Of a stretch of 45,146 nt of DNA, positions 26,722-34,732 are shown piece by piece. The notes beneath the pieces are model-generated. The model worked only from the letters and a program-made list of their open reading frames with translations. It was not told where the DNA came from and did no database searches. The DNA is from an uncultured Verrucomicrobiota bacterium (GTDB taxonomy: Bacteria > Verrucomicrobiota > Verrucomicrobiia > Limisphaerales > UBA9464). The stretch spans positions 1 through 45,146 of the forward strand of contig CAIWVP010000038.1 of the NCBI GenBank assembly GCA_903916195.1. The letters run 5' to 3'. Positions within the stretch are counted from its first letter, which is position 1. The number at the start of each line of letters is the position of its first letter. The position numbers and the translations under genes are program-made.

Positions 26722-27473
26722 CCGCGGAGCAGCCCGTACCGGGCGATGCAGCGGAGGGCGCTGAAGCCGTCCTTCCAGCCGATCTTCTTGCCTTCGGCGT
26801 AGGTGCGCCCGTTGTAGCTGACCGGCACCTCGAAGACGCGCACGCCGAGCCTGGCGACCTTGGCGGTGATCTCGGGCTCGAAACCGAAGCGGTCCTCCTC
26901 GACCTGGATCTGTTTCAGCACCTCCAAGCGGAAGACCTTGTAGCAGGTCTCCATGTCGGTGAGCGAGAGGTTGGTGGCCATGTTGGAGAGCGTGGTGAGT
27001 ACCTTGTTGCCCACGCTGTGCCAGTAGTAGAGCACCCGGTGCGGACCGCCGGCGAAGCGGCTGCCGAAGACGACATCGGCCTTCTCGGCGAGCAGCGGGA
27101 GGAGGAGCGTCCAGTACTCCGAGGGATCGTACTCGAGGTCGGCGTCCTGGATGATGACGTACGGTGCGGTGGCGTGGGCGAACCCGGTCCGCAGGGCCGC
27201 GCCTTTGCCTTGGTTCACCTCGTGGCGGAACAGCTTCACCCTCGGGTCGCGCTGCGGCCACTCCTGCAAGGCGGCCCAGGTGTCGTCCTTCGAGCAATCC
27301 TCGACGATCACCAACTCCTGGACCGGCGCCTGGGCCAGGACCATGGCGATGATCTGCCCGACGGTGGCCGCCTCGTTGTAGACCGGCATCACCACCGAGA
27401 GGCACGGCTTGATGTCGGCATTGCTGTCGGGCCGAGGGCGCGACAGATACGGGTTGGTGGAGGTCAAGTTCAC
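26718..27473 (-). CDS. Family 2 glycosyltransferase, polyprenyl-phosphate-sugar type
   Basis: The 251-residue protein starts at GTG 27473, overlapping the upstream stop as GTGA. An ATG at 27530 would overlap the neighbour by 61 bases and adds unlike sequence. [39 protein letters not shown] and [10 protein letters not shown] are the GT2 nucleotide- and metal-binding motifs. The C-terminal [17 protein letters not shown] is typical of DPMS/ArnC-like enzymes without membrane helices. It probably builds a polyprenyl-phosphate sugar, which the YfhO-like protein could use as donor. Confidence 0.88.
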   Translation of the reverse strand: MNLTSTNPYLSRPRPDSNADIKPCLSVVMPVYNEAATVGQIIAMVLAQAPVQELVIVEDCSKDDTWAALQEWPQRDPRVKLFRHEVNQGKGAALRTGFAHATAPYVIIQDADLEYDPSEYWTLLLPLLAEKADVVFGSRFAGGPHRVLYYWHSVGNKVLTTLSNMATNLSLTDMETCYKVFRLEVLKQIQVEEDRFGFEPEITAKVARLGVRVFEVPVSYNGRTYAEGKKIGWKDGFSALRCIARYGLLRG

Positions 27474-28018
27474 GAAGGGATGGATCCGGTCCGCTCGAAG
27501 ACGAGCAGTTCCCGGGACCACAGACGGCAATGAACATGCCGGAGAAGGCGGAACCGGGGCAGGAAAAAAACGTGGTCAGGACGCTCCGGACACGCAGGCG
27601 GAGGACCCGGCATCCCGGCCAGACGCCGGATGCCGACGCGGACCTTCTGGATCCCTATCGACACGCGCGAATCGACCGACACGATGAGCAGGCCGTCGGC
27701 GCGGAGGATCCCCGAGAATCCATCCGCGAGACCGGCCGGATCCTCGAACGGACCCACGGCGACGACCGCGTCGAACATCCCGGCATCCGACGGGACGCCG
27801 TGGCCCGGATGCCACGGTCGCCGCCGGTGTCCTTGTGGCGTCGTCACCTCGGCGGTCAGCGACGGGTCGAGCCCGAGGCTGCCGGGCCCGGCGAACCCCG
27901 ACCGCCCCAGCAGCCAGTCCTGGCCGCGGCCCATGGCCAGGATCTTCATCCCGGGGATCAGATAATCCGCGATCCGCCGGATGTCCCGGGCGCGCAGGAA
28001 CCGGTCGACGAGGTTCAT
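27470..28018 (-). CDS. Methyltransferase-like protein, first gene of the glycan operon
   Basis: The 182-residue protein begins [20 protein letters not shown]. It has a motif I-like segment [16 protein letters not shown] where the usual GxGxG is degenerate, LGLDPSLT as the acidic beta-2 position, then [12 protein letters not shown] and [16 protein letters not shown]. This is the order of a class I SAM methyltransferase, but the weak glycine loop leaves activity in doubt. The ATG at 28018 is chosen; the longer frame to 28156 is Pro/Arg-rich without homology. Its TGA overlaps the glycosyltransferase GTG. Confidence 0.65.
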   Translation of the reverse strand: MNLVDRFLRARDIRRIADYLIPGMKILAMGRGQDWLLGRSGFAGPGSLGLDPSLTAEVTTPQGHRRRPWHPGHGVPSDAGMFDAVVAVGPFEDPAGLADGFSGILRADGLLIVSVDSRVSIGIQKVRVGIRRLAGMPGPPPACPERPDHVFFLPRFRLLRHVHCRLWSRELLVFERTGSIPS

Positions 28019-28340
28019 GGCGAGGCCCGGCATGGCGACCGGAGGCCCCGTATCCCCGGGGGATGCGGCGGTCGGATGGATCTGCGGAGGGTGGCGGACA
28101 TCACGTGGGGCCCGGGTGGCTGGCGATTGGTAGCGGGTCGGGCGGGAAGGGTTCAAGCCGCGTCACCGATGGAAACCGCCGCCGCACCTTGGGCCGGCGG
28201 ATAAATGCGGATTGAAACGGAGCGGGCCGCCGTTAGTTTCCGCGGGTCCTCCGGCAGTGTCGCGGGCTCGGTGCAACCTTTGCCGACCGTTGGTGTTTGC
28301 CCGCTGCGCCCGTCCGAGGGACACACAATCGTTCTCCGCC
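28019..28340. other. 322-bp divergent intergenic region
   Basis: It lies between the minus-strand glycan operon and the plus-strand prepilin gene, so it must hold both promoters. Candidate boxes such as TTGAAA near 28213 are not convincing. No repeat, RNA or ORF with protein character was seen. Confidence 0.5.
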
Positions 28341-28748
28341 ATGAAACTCCGCTCGAACCTCCGCCGTTCCCCGCTCCGCGCGGGCTTCACGCTCATCGAG
28401 ATCATGATCGTCATCATGATCATCGGCCTGCTCGCGATGGTGGCGATCCCGAACATCAACGGCGCTCTCGCCACCGCCCGCCTCGGGTCGATCGTCCAGA
28501 ACCTCCGGGTCATCGACAACCAGAAGCAGCTTTGGGCCGCGGAGCACAAGAAGGGCGACAACGACACGCCCTCGGAGCAGGATCTGTCGCCGTATTTCCA
28601 GAACGGCAAGTTCCCGGTCGCGGTCGTCGGCGAGACCTACAACATCAATTCCGTCGGTCAGCAGCCCACCGCCACGACGCCTTCTCGGATCAAGACGCCC
28701 AAGCTGACCATCGAGGCCGGCGGCATCGTGACCATCCCGGACAAGTGA
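28341..28748 (+). CDS. Prepilin-like (type II secretion/pseudopilin) protein
   Basis: The 135-residue protein has a basic leader followed by the prepilin peptidase site G15-F16 (RAGFTLIEIMIVIMII), with Glu at position +5 and a 20-residue helix ending at VAIPNI. The C-terminal domain contains LRVIDNQKQLWAAEHKKGDN and a short beta-rich tail. Many such small pseudopilin-like genes occur scattered in Verrucomicrobia; this one has no secretion genes nearby. The ATG at 28341 follows CCGCC. It is convergent with the M48 protease gene, 51 bases away. Confidence 0.88.
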   Translation: MKLRSNLRRSPLRAGFTLIEIMIVIMIIGLLAMVAIPNINGALATARLGSIVQNLRVIDNQKQLWAAEHKKGDNDTPSEQDLSPYFQNGKFPVAVVGETYNINSVGQQPTATTPSRIKTPKLTIEAGGIVTIPDK

Positions 28749-28799
28749 GCGGGTCGCGGCCGGGGTCGTGGTCGTGGCCGGGGTCCTCTCGCGGTGGAC

Positions 28800-30086
28800 C
28801 TATCTGCCTTCTTTCCGGCACGCCGGCTTTCCATCGGCGCGCGCCAGACCGGCTTCGCGCTCCAAGAGGGTCGGGTGCGAGTAGTGCCAAGCGCTGAACA
28901 GCGGATGCGGCGTGAGGTTGGAGAGGTTCTTCTCGGTGAGCTTCCGCAGCGCGCCGGTGAGCGACGCGGACTCCCCCATCGCGTCGGCCGCGTAGGCGTC
29001 GGCCTCGTATTCGTGGCGGCGTGACCAGAAGTTCCCGAGCGGCCCGAACCAGAACGTCACCGCCCCGCTCAGCAGCGCGAACAGCAGCAGCGCGGGCGCC
29101 ACACCGGCGTCCGCCGCGAAGCCGAACGCCCGGTAGAACGAGGCCTGCTCCGCCAGCCAGCCGATCAGCGCGAACGCCGCCAGCGAGCTCGCGGCCGCCC
29201 ATGCCAGCATCTTCGGGATGTGCCCCCGCTTGTGGTGGCCGACCTCGTGGGCCAGGACGGCCTCCAGCTCGGGTTCGCTCAGTTGGGCGATGAGCGTGTC
29301 GAAGAGCACGATCTTCCGGAACGGGCCGAACCCGGTGAAGAAGGCGTTCGAATGGCGCGAGCGCTTGCTGCCGTCCATCACCAGGATCGTCTTCGCCGAG
29401 AAACCGGTCCGCTCGCCGAGCTTCAACAGGCGTTCGCGCAGGGATCCTTCTTCGAGCGGCGTGAGCTTGTTGAACAGTGGAAGGATCAACACCGGCGCGA
29501 CCACCATCATCACGAGCTGGAAGCCCGTCATCACCGCCCACGCCCAGAGCCACCAGAGCGGGCCCATCCATCCGACCAGCTTGAGCATGAGTGCCAGGAG
29601 GGGATAACCGATCGCCACCGCGAGCAGGAGGCCCTTGATCCGGTCGAGCAGCCAGAGCTTCGGCGTCGTGGTGTTGAAGCCGAACCGTTCCTCCAGACGG
29701 AACTGGCCCCACCAATCGAAGGGCAAGGACGGCACCGAGAGCGCCGCGCCGACGGCGAACAACCAGGCGGCATCCGCCCAGGCGGAGTCGCCGACGTGGG
29801 CGCGGGACCAGCCGAAGCTCCCCGCCAGCGGCCCCCCGAACAAGGCGACGAGCAGGACGACCAGGCCCCAGCCGTCCTCCCATCCGCCGAAACGAGATCT
29901 CGCGAGGGTGTAGGCGACCGACTTTGCGTAGGTCGGGGCGTCCACGATGTGGCGGAACGCCTCGGGCACGGCATCGGCGTGCGCCCGGACGTGCCGGCGG
30001 TTGAGCCACGCCAAGCCGGATTCGGCGGCCCATCGCAGCAGAAGGATCGCGGCGGCCGAGATCGGGATGAATTCCATGGACGGCAT
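28800..30086 (-). CDS. M48 family (Ste24/CAAX prenyl protease-like) metalloprotease
   Basis: The 428-residue integral membrane peptidase carries the zinc motif HEVGH at residues 280-284 (AVLAHEVGHHKRGHI). A downstream acidic segment, RRHEYEADAYA near 368, supplies the third zinc ligand. Several N-terminal hydrophobic helices and the intervening TGFGPFRKIVLFDTL strand match the Ste24 layout. In bacteria it probably degrades misfolded membrane proteins. Starts at 30086 and 30077 are both possible; the 30128 ATG is less likely. Confidence 0.9.
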   Translation of the reverse strand: MPSMEFIPISAAAILLLRWAAESGLAWLNRRHVRAHADAVPEAFRHIVDAPTYAKSVAYTLARSRFGGWEDGWGLVVLLVALFGGPLAGSFGWSRAHVGDSAWADAAWLFAVGAALSVPSLPFDWWGQFRLEERFGFNTTTPKLWLLDRIKGLLLAVAIGYPLLALMLKLVGWMGPLWWLWAWAVMTGFQLVMMVVAPVLILPLFNKLTPLEEGSLRERLLKLGERTGFSAKTILVMDGSKRSRHSNAFFTGFGPFRKIVLFDTLIAQLSEPELEAVLAHEVGHHKRGHIPKMLAWAAASSLAAFALIGWLAEQASFYRAFGFAADAGVAPALLLFALLSGAVTFWFGPLGNFWSRRHEYEADAYAADAMGESASLTGALRKLTEKNLSNLTPHPLFSAWHYSHPTLLEREAGLARADGKPACRKEGR

Positions 30087-30147
30087 GTCAGTCCGGGGAG
30101 AGTTGACGATTCCAAGCTTCCGGCACAACGCCGGGCGCGATCGATGA

Positions 30148-30175
30148 TTGCACGTCTACGTACCAAGTTTATCCT
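30148..30175 (+). promoter_or_regulatory. Candidate promoter for the ABC exporter operon
   Basis: TTGCAC (30148-30153) and TATCCT (30170-30175) are 16 bases apart, 15 bases before the adaptor ATG, implying a very short leader. The -35 box is identical to that proposed for the tRNAs. Confidence 0.4.
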
Positions 30176-30190
30176 GTCGCGACAAACCGC

Positions 30191-31381
30191 ATGAAAACAC
30201 TGGGAGCATTGCTCTTGATCGCCGCTTTGGGATTCGGCGGCTGGACCGTCTGGCAGAAGAAGCAGACGGCCGCCTCGACGGTCGCCGCGGCCAGCGGTCG
30301 TCCGACCACCGCGACGCTCGAAACGCGGAGCATCCGCTTCGCGGTGAGCGCGGCCGGTGAGATCACGCCCTCCGAGCAGGTGAGCGTGCGGCCCGAGGTG
30401 AACGGCAAGATCCTTCTGCTGCCCGTGGACGTGGGCGACGTCCTCAAGAAGGACCAACTGTTGTTCCAGCTCGACGACCGCGACCTGCAGATCGAGAAGC
30501 AGTCCCAGGAGACCGCCATCGATCGCAGCAAGCTGCAGATGGACCAGTCGGAACGGGATCACAAGAGGGCGCAGCAGCTGTTCGACGTCAAGCTCCTCCC
30601 GCTGCAGGACTACGAGGACACCCGCACGCGGTTCGCGCTCGCGAAGAACGACATCGAGCGCGCCCAGAAGACCCTCGACCTCGTGAACGACAAGCTGCGC
30701 AAGACCCGCGTCACGGCGCCTTTCGATTGCACCGTGCTCACGCGTCCCGTCTCGAACGGCCAGGCGGTCAGCGGTTCCGGCGGCTTCAATTCCGGCACCG
30801 AGGTGCTGACCATCGCGAATCTCAACGACCTCATCATCAACGCGCACATCAACCAGGCCGACGTCACCCGGCTCCGCGTCGAACAGGAGGTCGAGGTCAG
30901 CATCGAGGCCGTCCCCGGCCTCAAGATCATCGGCAAGGTCGAGCGCATCGCGCCGCAGGCGATGATCAAGAACAACATCAAGGGCTTCGCCGCGCGCATC
31001 CTGCTCAAGAACGTCGACAAGCGGGTGCGGCCGGGCATGACCGCCAACATCTCCATCCCGGTCGCCAGCGCCGACGATGTCGTCGCCGCGCCGCTCGCCG
31101 CGGTGTTCACCGAGTTCAACCCGGAGACGAAACAGCAGGAGCGCTATGTCTGGTTGCAGACCGGTGAGGAGTGGGAACGGCGTCCGATCACCATCGGCGT
31201 GAGCGACTATTTCTTCGCCGAGGTCACGACCGGCCTGAAGTCCGGCGACACGGTGGCGCTCGAGGACAAGTCCAAGGTCGCCAAGGCGGCGCCCGCCAAG
31301 ACGGCGGGGGCTCCCAAGACGTCCGGTGGTTCCGCCAAGACCGCCGCTCCGGCCGCGCGGACGCAGGCGGCCATGCGCTGA
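30191..31381 (+). CDS. HlyD/MacA-like periplasmic adaptor
   Basis: The 396-residue protein has an N-terminal signal anchor (MKTLGALLLIAALGFGGW). A first lipoyl half follows (SVRPEVNGKILLLPVDVGDVL), then a helical hairpin at about 95-170, the second lipoyl half with VTAPFDCTVLTRPVSNGQAV, and a beta-barrel domain. The tail is Ala/Lys/Pro-rich and low complexity. Such proteins link an inner-membrane ABC exporter to an outer-membrane channel. It is the first gene of an operon with a MacB-like ATPase and permeases; no TolC gene is in the window. Confidence 0.9.
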   Translation: MKTLGALLLIAALGFGGWTVWQKKQTAASTVAAASGRPTTATLETRSIRFAVSAAGEITPSEQVSVRPEVNGKILLLPVDVGDVLKKDQLLFQLDDRDLQIEKQSQETAIDRSKLQMDQSERDHKRAQQLFDVKLLPLQDYEDTRTRFALAKNDIERAQKTLDLVNDKLRKTRVTAPFDCTVLTRPVSNGQAVSGSGGFNSGTEVLTIANLNDLIINAHINQADVTRLRVEQEVEVSIEAVPGLKIIGKVERIAPQAMIKNNIKGFAARILLKNVDKRVRPGMTANISIPVASADDVVAAPLAAVFTEFNPETKQQERYVWLQTGEEWERRPITIGVSDYFFAEVTTGLKSGDTVALEDKSKVAKAAPAKTAGAPKTSGGSAKTAAPAARTQAAMR

Positions 31382-31436
31382 TCCTCCCGACGTCCCGCAC
31401 CTCCTGCTTTCCACCCAACCACCTCGCACCCCGCAC

Positions 31437-32165
31437 GTGGCACTCCTCGAACTCCGCAACGTCAGCAAGATCTACCACCTCGGCGGCGAGGAGATCCGGG
31501 CGCTCGACGATGTCTCGCTCGACATCGGCGCCGGCGAGTTCTGCTCGATCATCGGGCCGTCCGGCAGCGGCAAGTCGACGTTGATGCACATCCTCGGCTG
31601 CCTCGATTCGCCGAGCAAAGGCACGATCCAGCTCGATGGCACCGAGATCCAGAAAGCCTCGACCCGCGAACTCGCGCAGATCCGGAACCGCAAGATCGGG
31701 TTCGTGTTCCAGTTCTTCAACCTCCTGCCCAAGCTCAACGTCGTCCAGAACGTCGAGCTGCCGATGATCTACGCGGGCATCGGCGGACGCGAACGCCGCG
31801 AGCGCGCGCTGAAGGCCCTCGAGCAGGTCGAGCTCACCAACCGGCTCAAGAACCGTCCGTCGCAGCTCTCGGGCGGCCAGCAGCAGCGCGTCGCCATCGC
31901 CCGGGCGCTGGTGAACGACCCCAAGATCATCTTCGCCGACGAACCCACCGGCAACCTCGACACCCACACCGGCGAAGTGATCCTCGCTCTCTTCCGCCGG
32001 CTCAGCCACGAAGGTCGCACGGTCATCCTCGTCACCCACAACCCCGAGATCGCGGCGGTCACCCCGCGGCGCATCGAGATCCGCAACGGCAAGATCGCCG
32101 ACAAGGTGGACGACCGCCTCGCCGGCCTGGACCGGACGCCGTTGCTCTCCGGTGCCGGCCACTGA
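31437..32165 (+). CDS. ABC transporter ATPase, MacB/LolD type
   Basis: The 242-residue ATPase has Walker A GPSGSGKST, the Q-loop region VFQFFNLLPKLNVVQNVELP, signature LSGGQQQR, Walker B IIFADEPTGNLD and switch His in VTHN. This matches the LolD/MacB group. A GTG at 31437 is chosen because the domain begins right there (ALLELRNVSKIYHL); the longer frame from an ATG at 31326 overlaps the adaptor gene. It energises one or both of the permeases downstream. Confidence 0.92.
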   Translation: MALLELRNVSKIYHLGGEEIRALDDVSLDIGAGEFCSIIGPSGSGKSTLMHILGCLDSPSKGTIQLDGTEIQKASTRELAQIRNRKIGFVFQFFNLLPKLNVVQNVELPMIYAGIGGRERRERALKALEQVELTNRLKNRPSQLSGGQQQRVAIARALVNDPKIIFADEPTGNLDTHTGEVILALFRRLSHEGRTVILVTHNPEIAAVTPRRIEIRNGKIADKVDDRLAGLDRTPLLSGAGH

Positions 32166-32174
32166 GACGACTGC

Positions 32175-32663
32175 ATGTTGCGCGACGATCACATGCTCAG
32201 GCTCGCGGAGCAGGTCGGCTCCGCCATCGCGGCCGGCTTGGCCGAGGGCGGGCCCAGAACGACGACCGGGATGTCGGATGACCTCGCGACGCTCTGCCGG
32301 CAGCACGTCGGGATCGATCTGACCATCGTGCTCGGCCTCTCGCCCGACGGCCTGCGCGAAGTGCTGGCGCAATCCGGTCCGTCCTCGGTTCCGAAGGGCG
32401 CCGCGCTCGCCGAGATCCTGCTCGCGCAGGGCCGCTTGGCCGAGCTCCGTGGCGACCGCGCCGTCGTCGTGCCCTGCCACGTCCACGCGTTCCATCTGCT
32501 CCGGACCTTCGGGCCGTCGGTCCGCGCGGCGGACCTCGGCGTGCACGAGGCCAAGATCGCCGCCACCGCCGACCGGTTGCGCGAGCTCGGGCTTTCCGCC
32601 TACGTCGCGCAGGAGGCCTCCCGGCGCCCGGATGCCGCCGGTTTTTCCGGCCCCTTGTCCTGA
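32175..32663 (+). CDS. DUF6483-like hypothetical protein in the ABC operon
   Basis: The 162-residue soluble protein begins MLRDDHMLRLAEQVGSAIAAGL, which resembles my recollection of DUF6483. It continues with several amphipathic helices and a C-terminal Pro/Arg-rich end. No catalytic motif is seen. It lies nine bases after the ATPase and its TGA overlaps the permease ATG (TGATG), so it is translated with the exporter genes. Function is unknown. The family link is tentative; that it is a real gene is fairly sure. Confidence 0.65.
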   Translation: MLRDDHMLRLAEQVGSAIAAGLAEGGPRTTTGMSDDLATLCRQHVGIDLTIVLGLSPDGLREVLAQSGPSSVPKGAALAEILLAQGRLAELRGDRAVVVPCHVHAFHLLRTFGPSVRAADLGVHEAKIAATADRLRELGLSAYVAQEASRRPDAAGFSGPLS

Positions 32664-34051
32664 TGAGCCTCTGGAACGCCGTCATCGTCGGTCTGAAGGA
32701 GATCTGGGCGCACAAGTTCCGCAGCCTGCTCACCATGCTGGGGATCATCCTCGGCGTGTCGTCGCTCATCGCCATGAGCGCGCTCGTCACCGGCATGGAG
32801 AAGGGCGCCAAGGAATCCCTCATCGCCGTCGGCGGCCTGCAGAAGATGCGGGTCGAGGTGGCGCCGTTGCCGGTCGACCAGCGGCATCTCCGCGATTTCG
32901 CCACCGGCGTGACCTTGCGCGACGTCTACGCGCTCCAGCGGAGCGCGCCCGAGATCCTCGAGGTCTCTCCGCAGATGCGCCTCGAACCGCAGCCGACCTT
33001 GGCGGCCAACGGCAAGATCTACCGCACCTGGATGATCTCCGGCGTCTGGCCGGTGCAGTTGGAGATGATGGAGCACACCGTCGAGCACGGCCGCATGTTC
33101 ACCGCGTTGGACAACGAGCTCGCGCGCAACGTCTGCGTCATCGGCGACGGTGTCCGCGACGCCCTATGGGGCAGCCCCGAGGAGACCGGCGAACCGGTGA
33201 TCCCCATCGGCCGCGAGATGACCATCAGCGGCTATCCCTTCACGGTGGTCGGCATGTTCCAGCACTACGAGAGCGAGCAGGAACGCAAGACCCGGGAGCT
33301 GGCCGAGGCCGAGGCGGCGCAACTCAAGGCCGCAGGGGTGACGAATTCCGCGACCGGCCCGAAGCGCAGCCGCGGATGGGGCGGTTCGGGACGCGGCGGC
33401 TGGTCGCCGTTCCGGATGAAGAACAGCACCGTCTACCTCCCGCTCAACACCGCGTGGCTGAAACTCAAGGCCGGCCTCACCAACTCCCCGGCCGAGCCCA
33501 AGCTGAGCGACATGGAGATCAAGGTGCGCGATGTCGCGCAGCTCGACCTCGCCATGACGCAGATCCGCAACGTGCTCATGGTGACCCATCGCGGCATCGA
33601 GGACTTCTCCTTCCGCACGCAGGAGGACTGGGCGGAGCAGATCGGCACCTTCATCAGCAACGCGCGCCTCAGCGGCGGCATCATCGCCGGCATCAGCCTG
33701 CTCGTCGGCGGCATCGGCATCATGAACATCATGCTCGCCAGCATCAGCGAGCGCATCCGCGAGATCGGCATCCGCAAGGCCGTCGGTGCCGGCGGCCTGG
33801 ATATCTTCACCCAGATCGTCGTCGAGAGCACGGTGATCGCCGTCGTCGGCGGTCTGGCCGGGCTCGCGACCAGCATCGGTCTCATCCGCGTGATCACCTA
33901 CGTCACGCCGACCGACAACGCGCCGATCGTGACCCTCACGTCGATGCTCCTGGCCTTCGGCGCCAGCGTGCTCATCGGCGTGCTCGCCGGCCTGTTCCCC
34001 GCCATCAAGGCGGCGCGGATGAACGTCATCCAGTCGCTGAGGTATGACTGA
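32663..34051 (+). CDS. MacB-like ABC permease 1
   Basis: The 462-residue permease has one N-terminal membrane helix after GLKEIWAHKFRSLLTMLGII and a large periplasmic domain (about 45-330). The FtsX-like block of three helices begins at GGIIAGISLLVGGIGIMNIM, with IREIGIRKAVGA as the coupling loop. The periplasmic domain contains an unusual basic Gly/Trp stretch (GPKRSRGWGGSGRGGWSPF) around residues 230-250. It is closely related to permease 2 at 34733. Confidence 0.92.
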   Translation: MSLWNAVIVGLKEIWAHKFRSLLTMLGIILGVSSLIAMSALVTGMEKGAKESLIAVGGLQKMRVEVAPLPVDQRHLRDFATGVTLRDVYALQRSAPEILEVSPQMRLEPQPTLAANGKIYRTWMISGVWPVQLEMMEHTVEHGRMFTALDNELARNVCVIGDGVRDALWGSPEETGEPVIPIGREMTISGYPFTVVGMFQHYESEQERKTRELAEAEAAQLKAAGVTNSATGPKRSRGWGGSGRGGWSPFRMKNSTVYLPLNTAWLKLKAGLTNSPAEPKLSDMEIKVRDVAQLDLAMTQIRNVLMVTHRGIEDFSFRTQEDWAEQIGTFISNARLSGGIIAGISLLVGGIGIMNIMLASISERIREIGIRKAVGAGGLDIFTQIVVESTVIAVVGGLAGLATSIGLIRVITYVTPTDNAPIVTLTSMLLAFGASVLIGVLAGLFPAIKAARMNVIQSLRYD

Positions 34052-34067
34052 AAGACCGGGACATCGA

Positions 34068-34403
34068 TCAATCGCCCACGGGGCTTTGCCGGAGCCGGTG
34101 GGGCAGGTCGCGCGCGCCGTGCATCACGCGGACGAGCAGCACGGTCTCGCCCTCGATCCGGTAGAACACGACGTGGGCATTGAAGGGACGGATGGCCATC
34201 ACAGAACACAGGCCTTGCAACGAGGGAGAGCGGAATCTCCTCGGGCGTCCGGAAAATGGGTGGCGGGCCAAGCGCGACAACGTCTCCGTCACGGCGGATG
34301 TGTAACGTTCCGCCAGTTCAAACCCGCCCTGCTCGACATACCAACCGGCTTGTTCCTTGAGGTCGGCGCGGAACTCGACGGAACGGATGACCGTGAAACT
34401 CAT
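34068..34403 (-). CDS. RelE/ParE-family toxin
   Basis: The 111-residue protein reads as a ParE/RelE-fold toxin: SVEFRADLKEQAGWYVEQGG, YTSAVTETLSRLARHPFSG, then the central strands VMAIRPFNAHVVFYRIEGETVLLVRVMHGARD. ParE members poison gyrase and RelE members cut mRNA at ribosomes; this sequence does not decide. The ATG at 34403 overlaps the antitoxin stop as ATGA, the usual coupled order with the antitoxin first. It lies on the minus strand between two plus-strand permease genes and ends 16 bases after the first one. Confidence 0.85.
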   Translation of the reverse strand: MSFTVIRSVEFRADLKEQAGWYVEQGGFELAERYTSAVTETLSRLARHPFSGRPRRFRSPSLQGLCSVMAIRPFNAHVVFYRIEGETVLLVRVMHGARDLPHRLRQSPVGD

Positions 34404-34675
34404 CGCGCGGCATGCTTCGCGCGTAGCTCGGCGAGGATCTCCTGCATTTCTTCCGGCCGCCACGGCGTCTTCGGGCTGTCGATGGCCTCCAGCAACCACG
34501 CCTCCGTCTGGAGTGATTCCTCCTCCGGTCCGATCCGGTTCACGCGATACTCGCGCACGGCTTCGGCGACGGCGGTCGGAGCGTCGGGGAAGACACCGTC
34601 CGCGACCTTGCGCTCGATGTATTCCGCCAAGTCTTTGGGAAGCTCCACAGTCATGGTCGAAGTCTGCGCGGCCAT
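34400..34675 (-). CDS. ParD-like/ribbon-helix-helix antitoxin
   Basis: The 91-residue protein has an N-terminal beta strand and helices typical of RHH DNA binders (MTVELPKDLAEYIERKVADG, then APTAVAEAVREY). An acidic C-terminal part would wrap the toxin. A second ATG at 34654 (MTVELPK) is an equally good start. TTGACA at 34689-34684 on this strand may be the -35 box. It would repress its own promoter in the usual way. The divergent permease 2 start is 57 bases away. Confidence 0.8.
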   Translation of the reverse strand: MAAQTSTMTVELPKDLAEYIERKVADGVFPDAPTAVAEAVREYRVNRIGPEEESLQTEAWLLEAIDSPKTPWRPEEMQEILAELRAKHAAR

Positions 34676-34732
34676 GCGTCCGTGTCAACGCGTGCTGGAC
34701 ACTCCGCTCCACATACCCTGCTCCGCGTTCCC

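Noticed and set aside
27470-27530. ATG start of the GT2 gene at 27530
   Set aside because: It would overlap the upstream gene by 61 bases and add residues without homology; the GTG at 27473 gives a clean four-base overlap.
34682-34732. ATG start of permease 2 at 34682
   Set aside because: The added 17 residues have no counterpart in permease 1 and would lie in the antitoxin promoter region.
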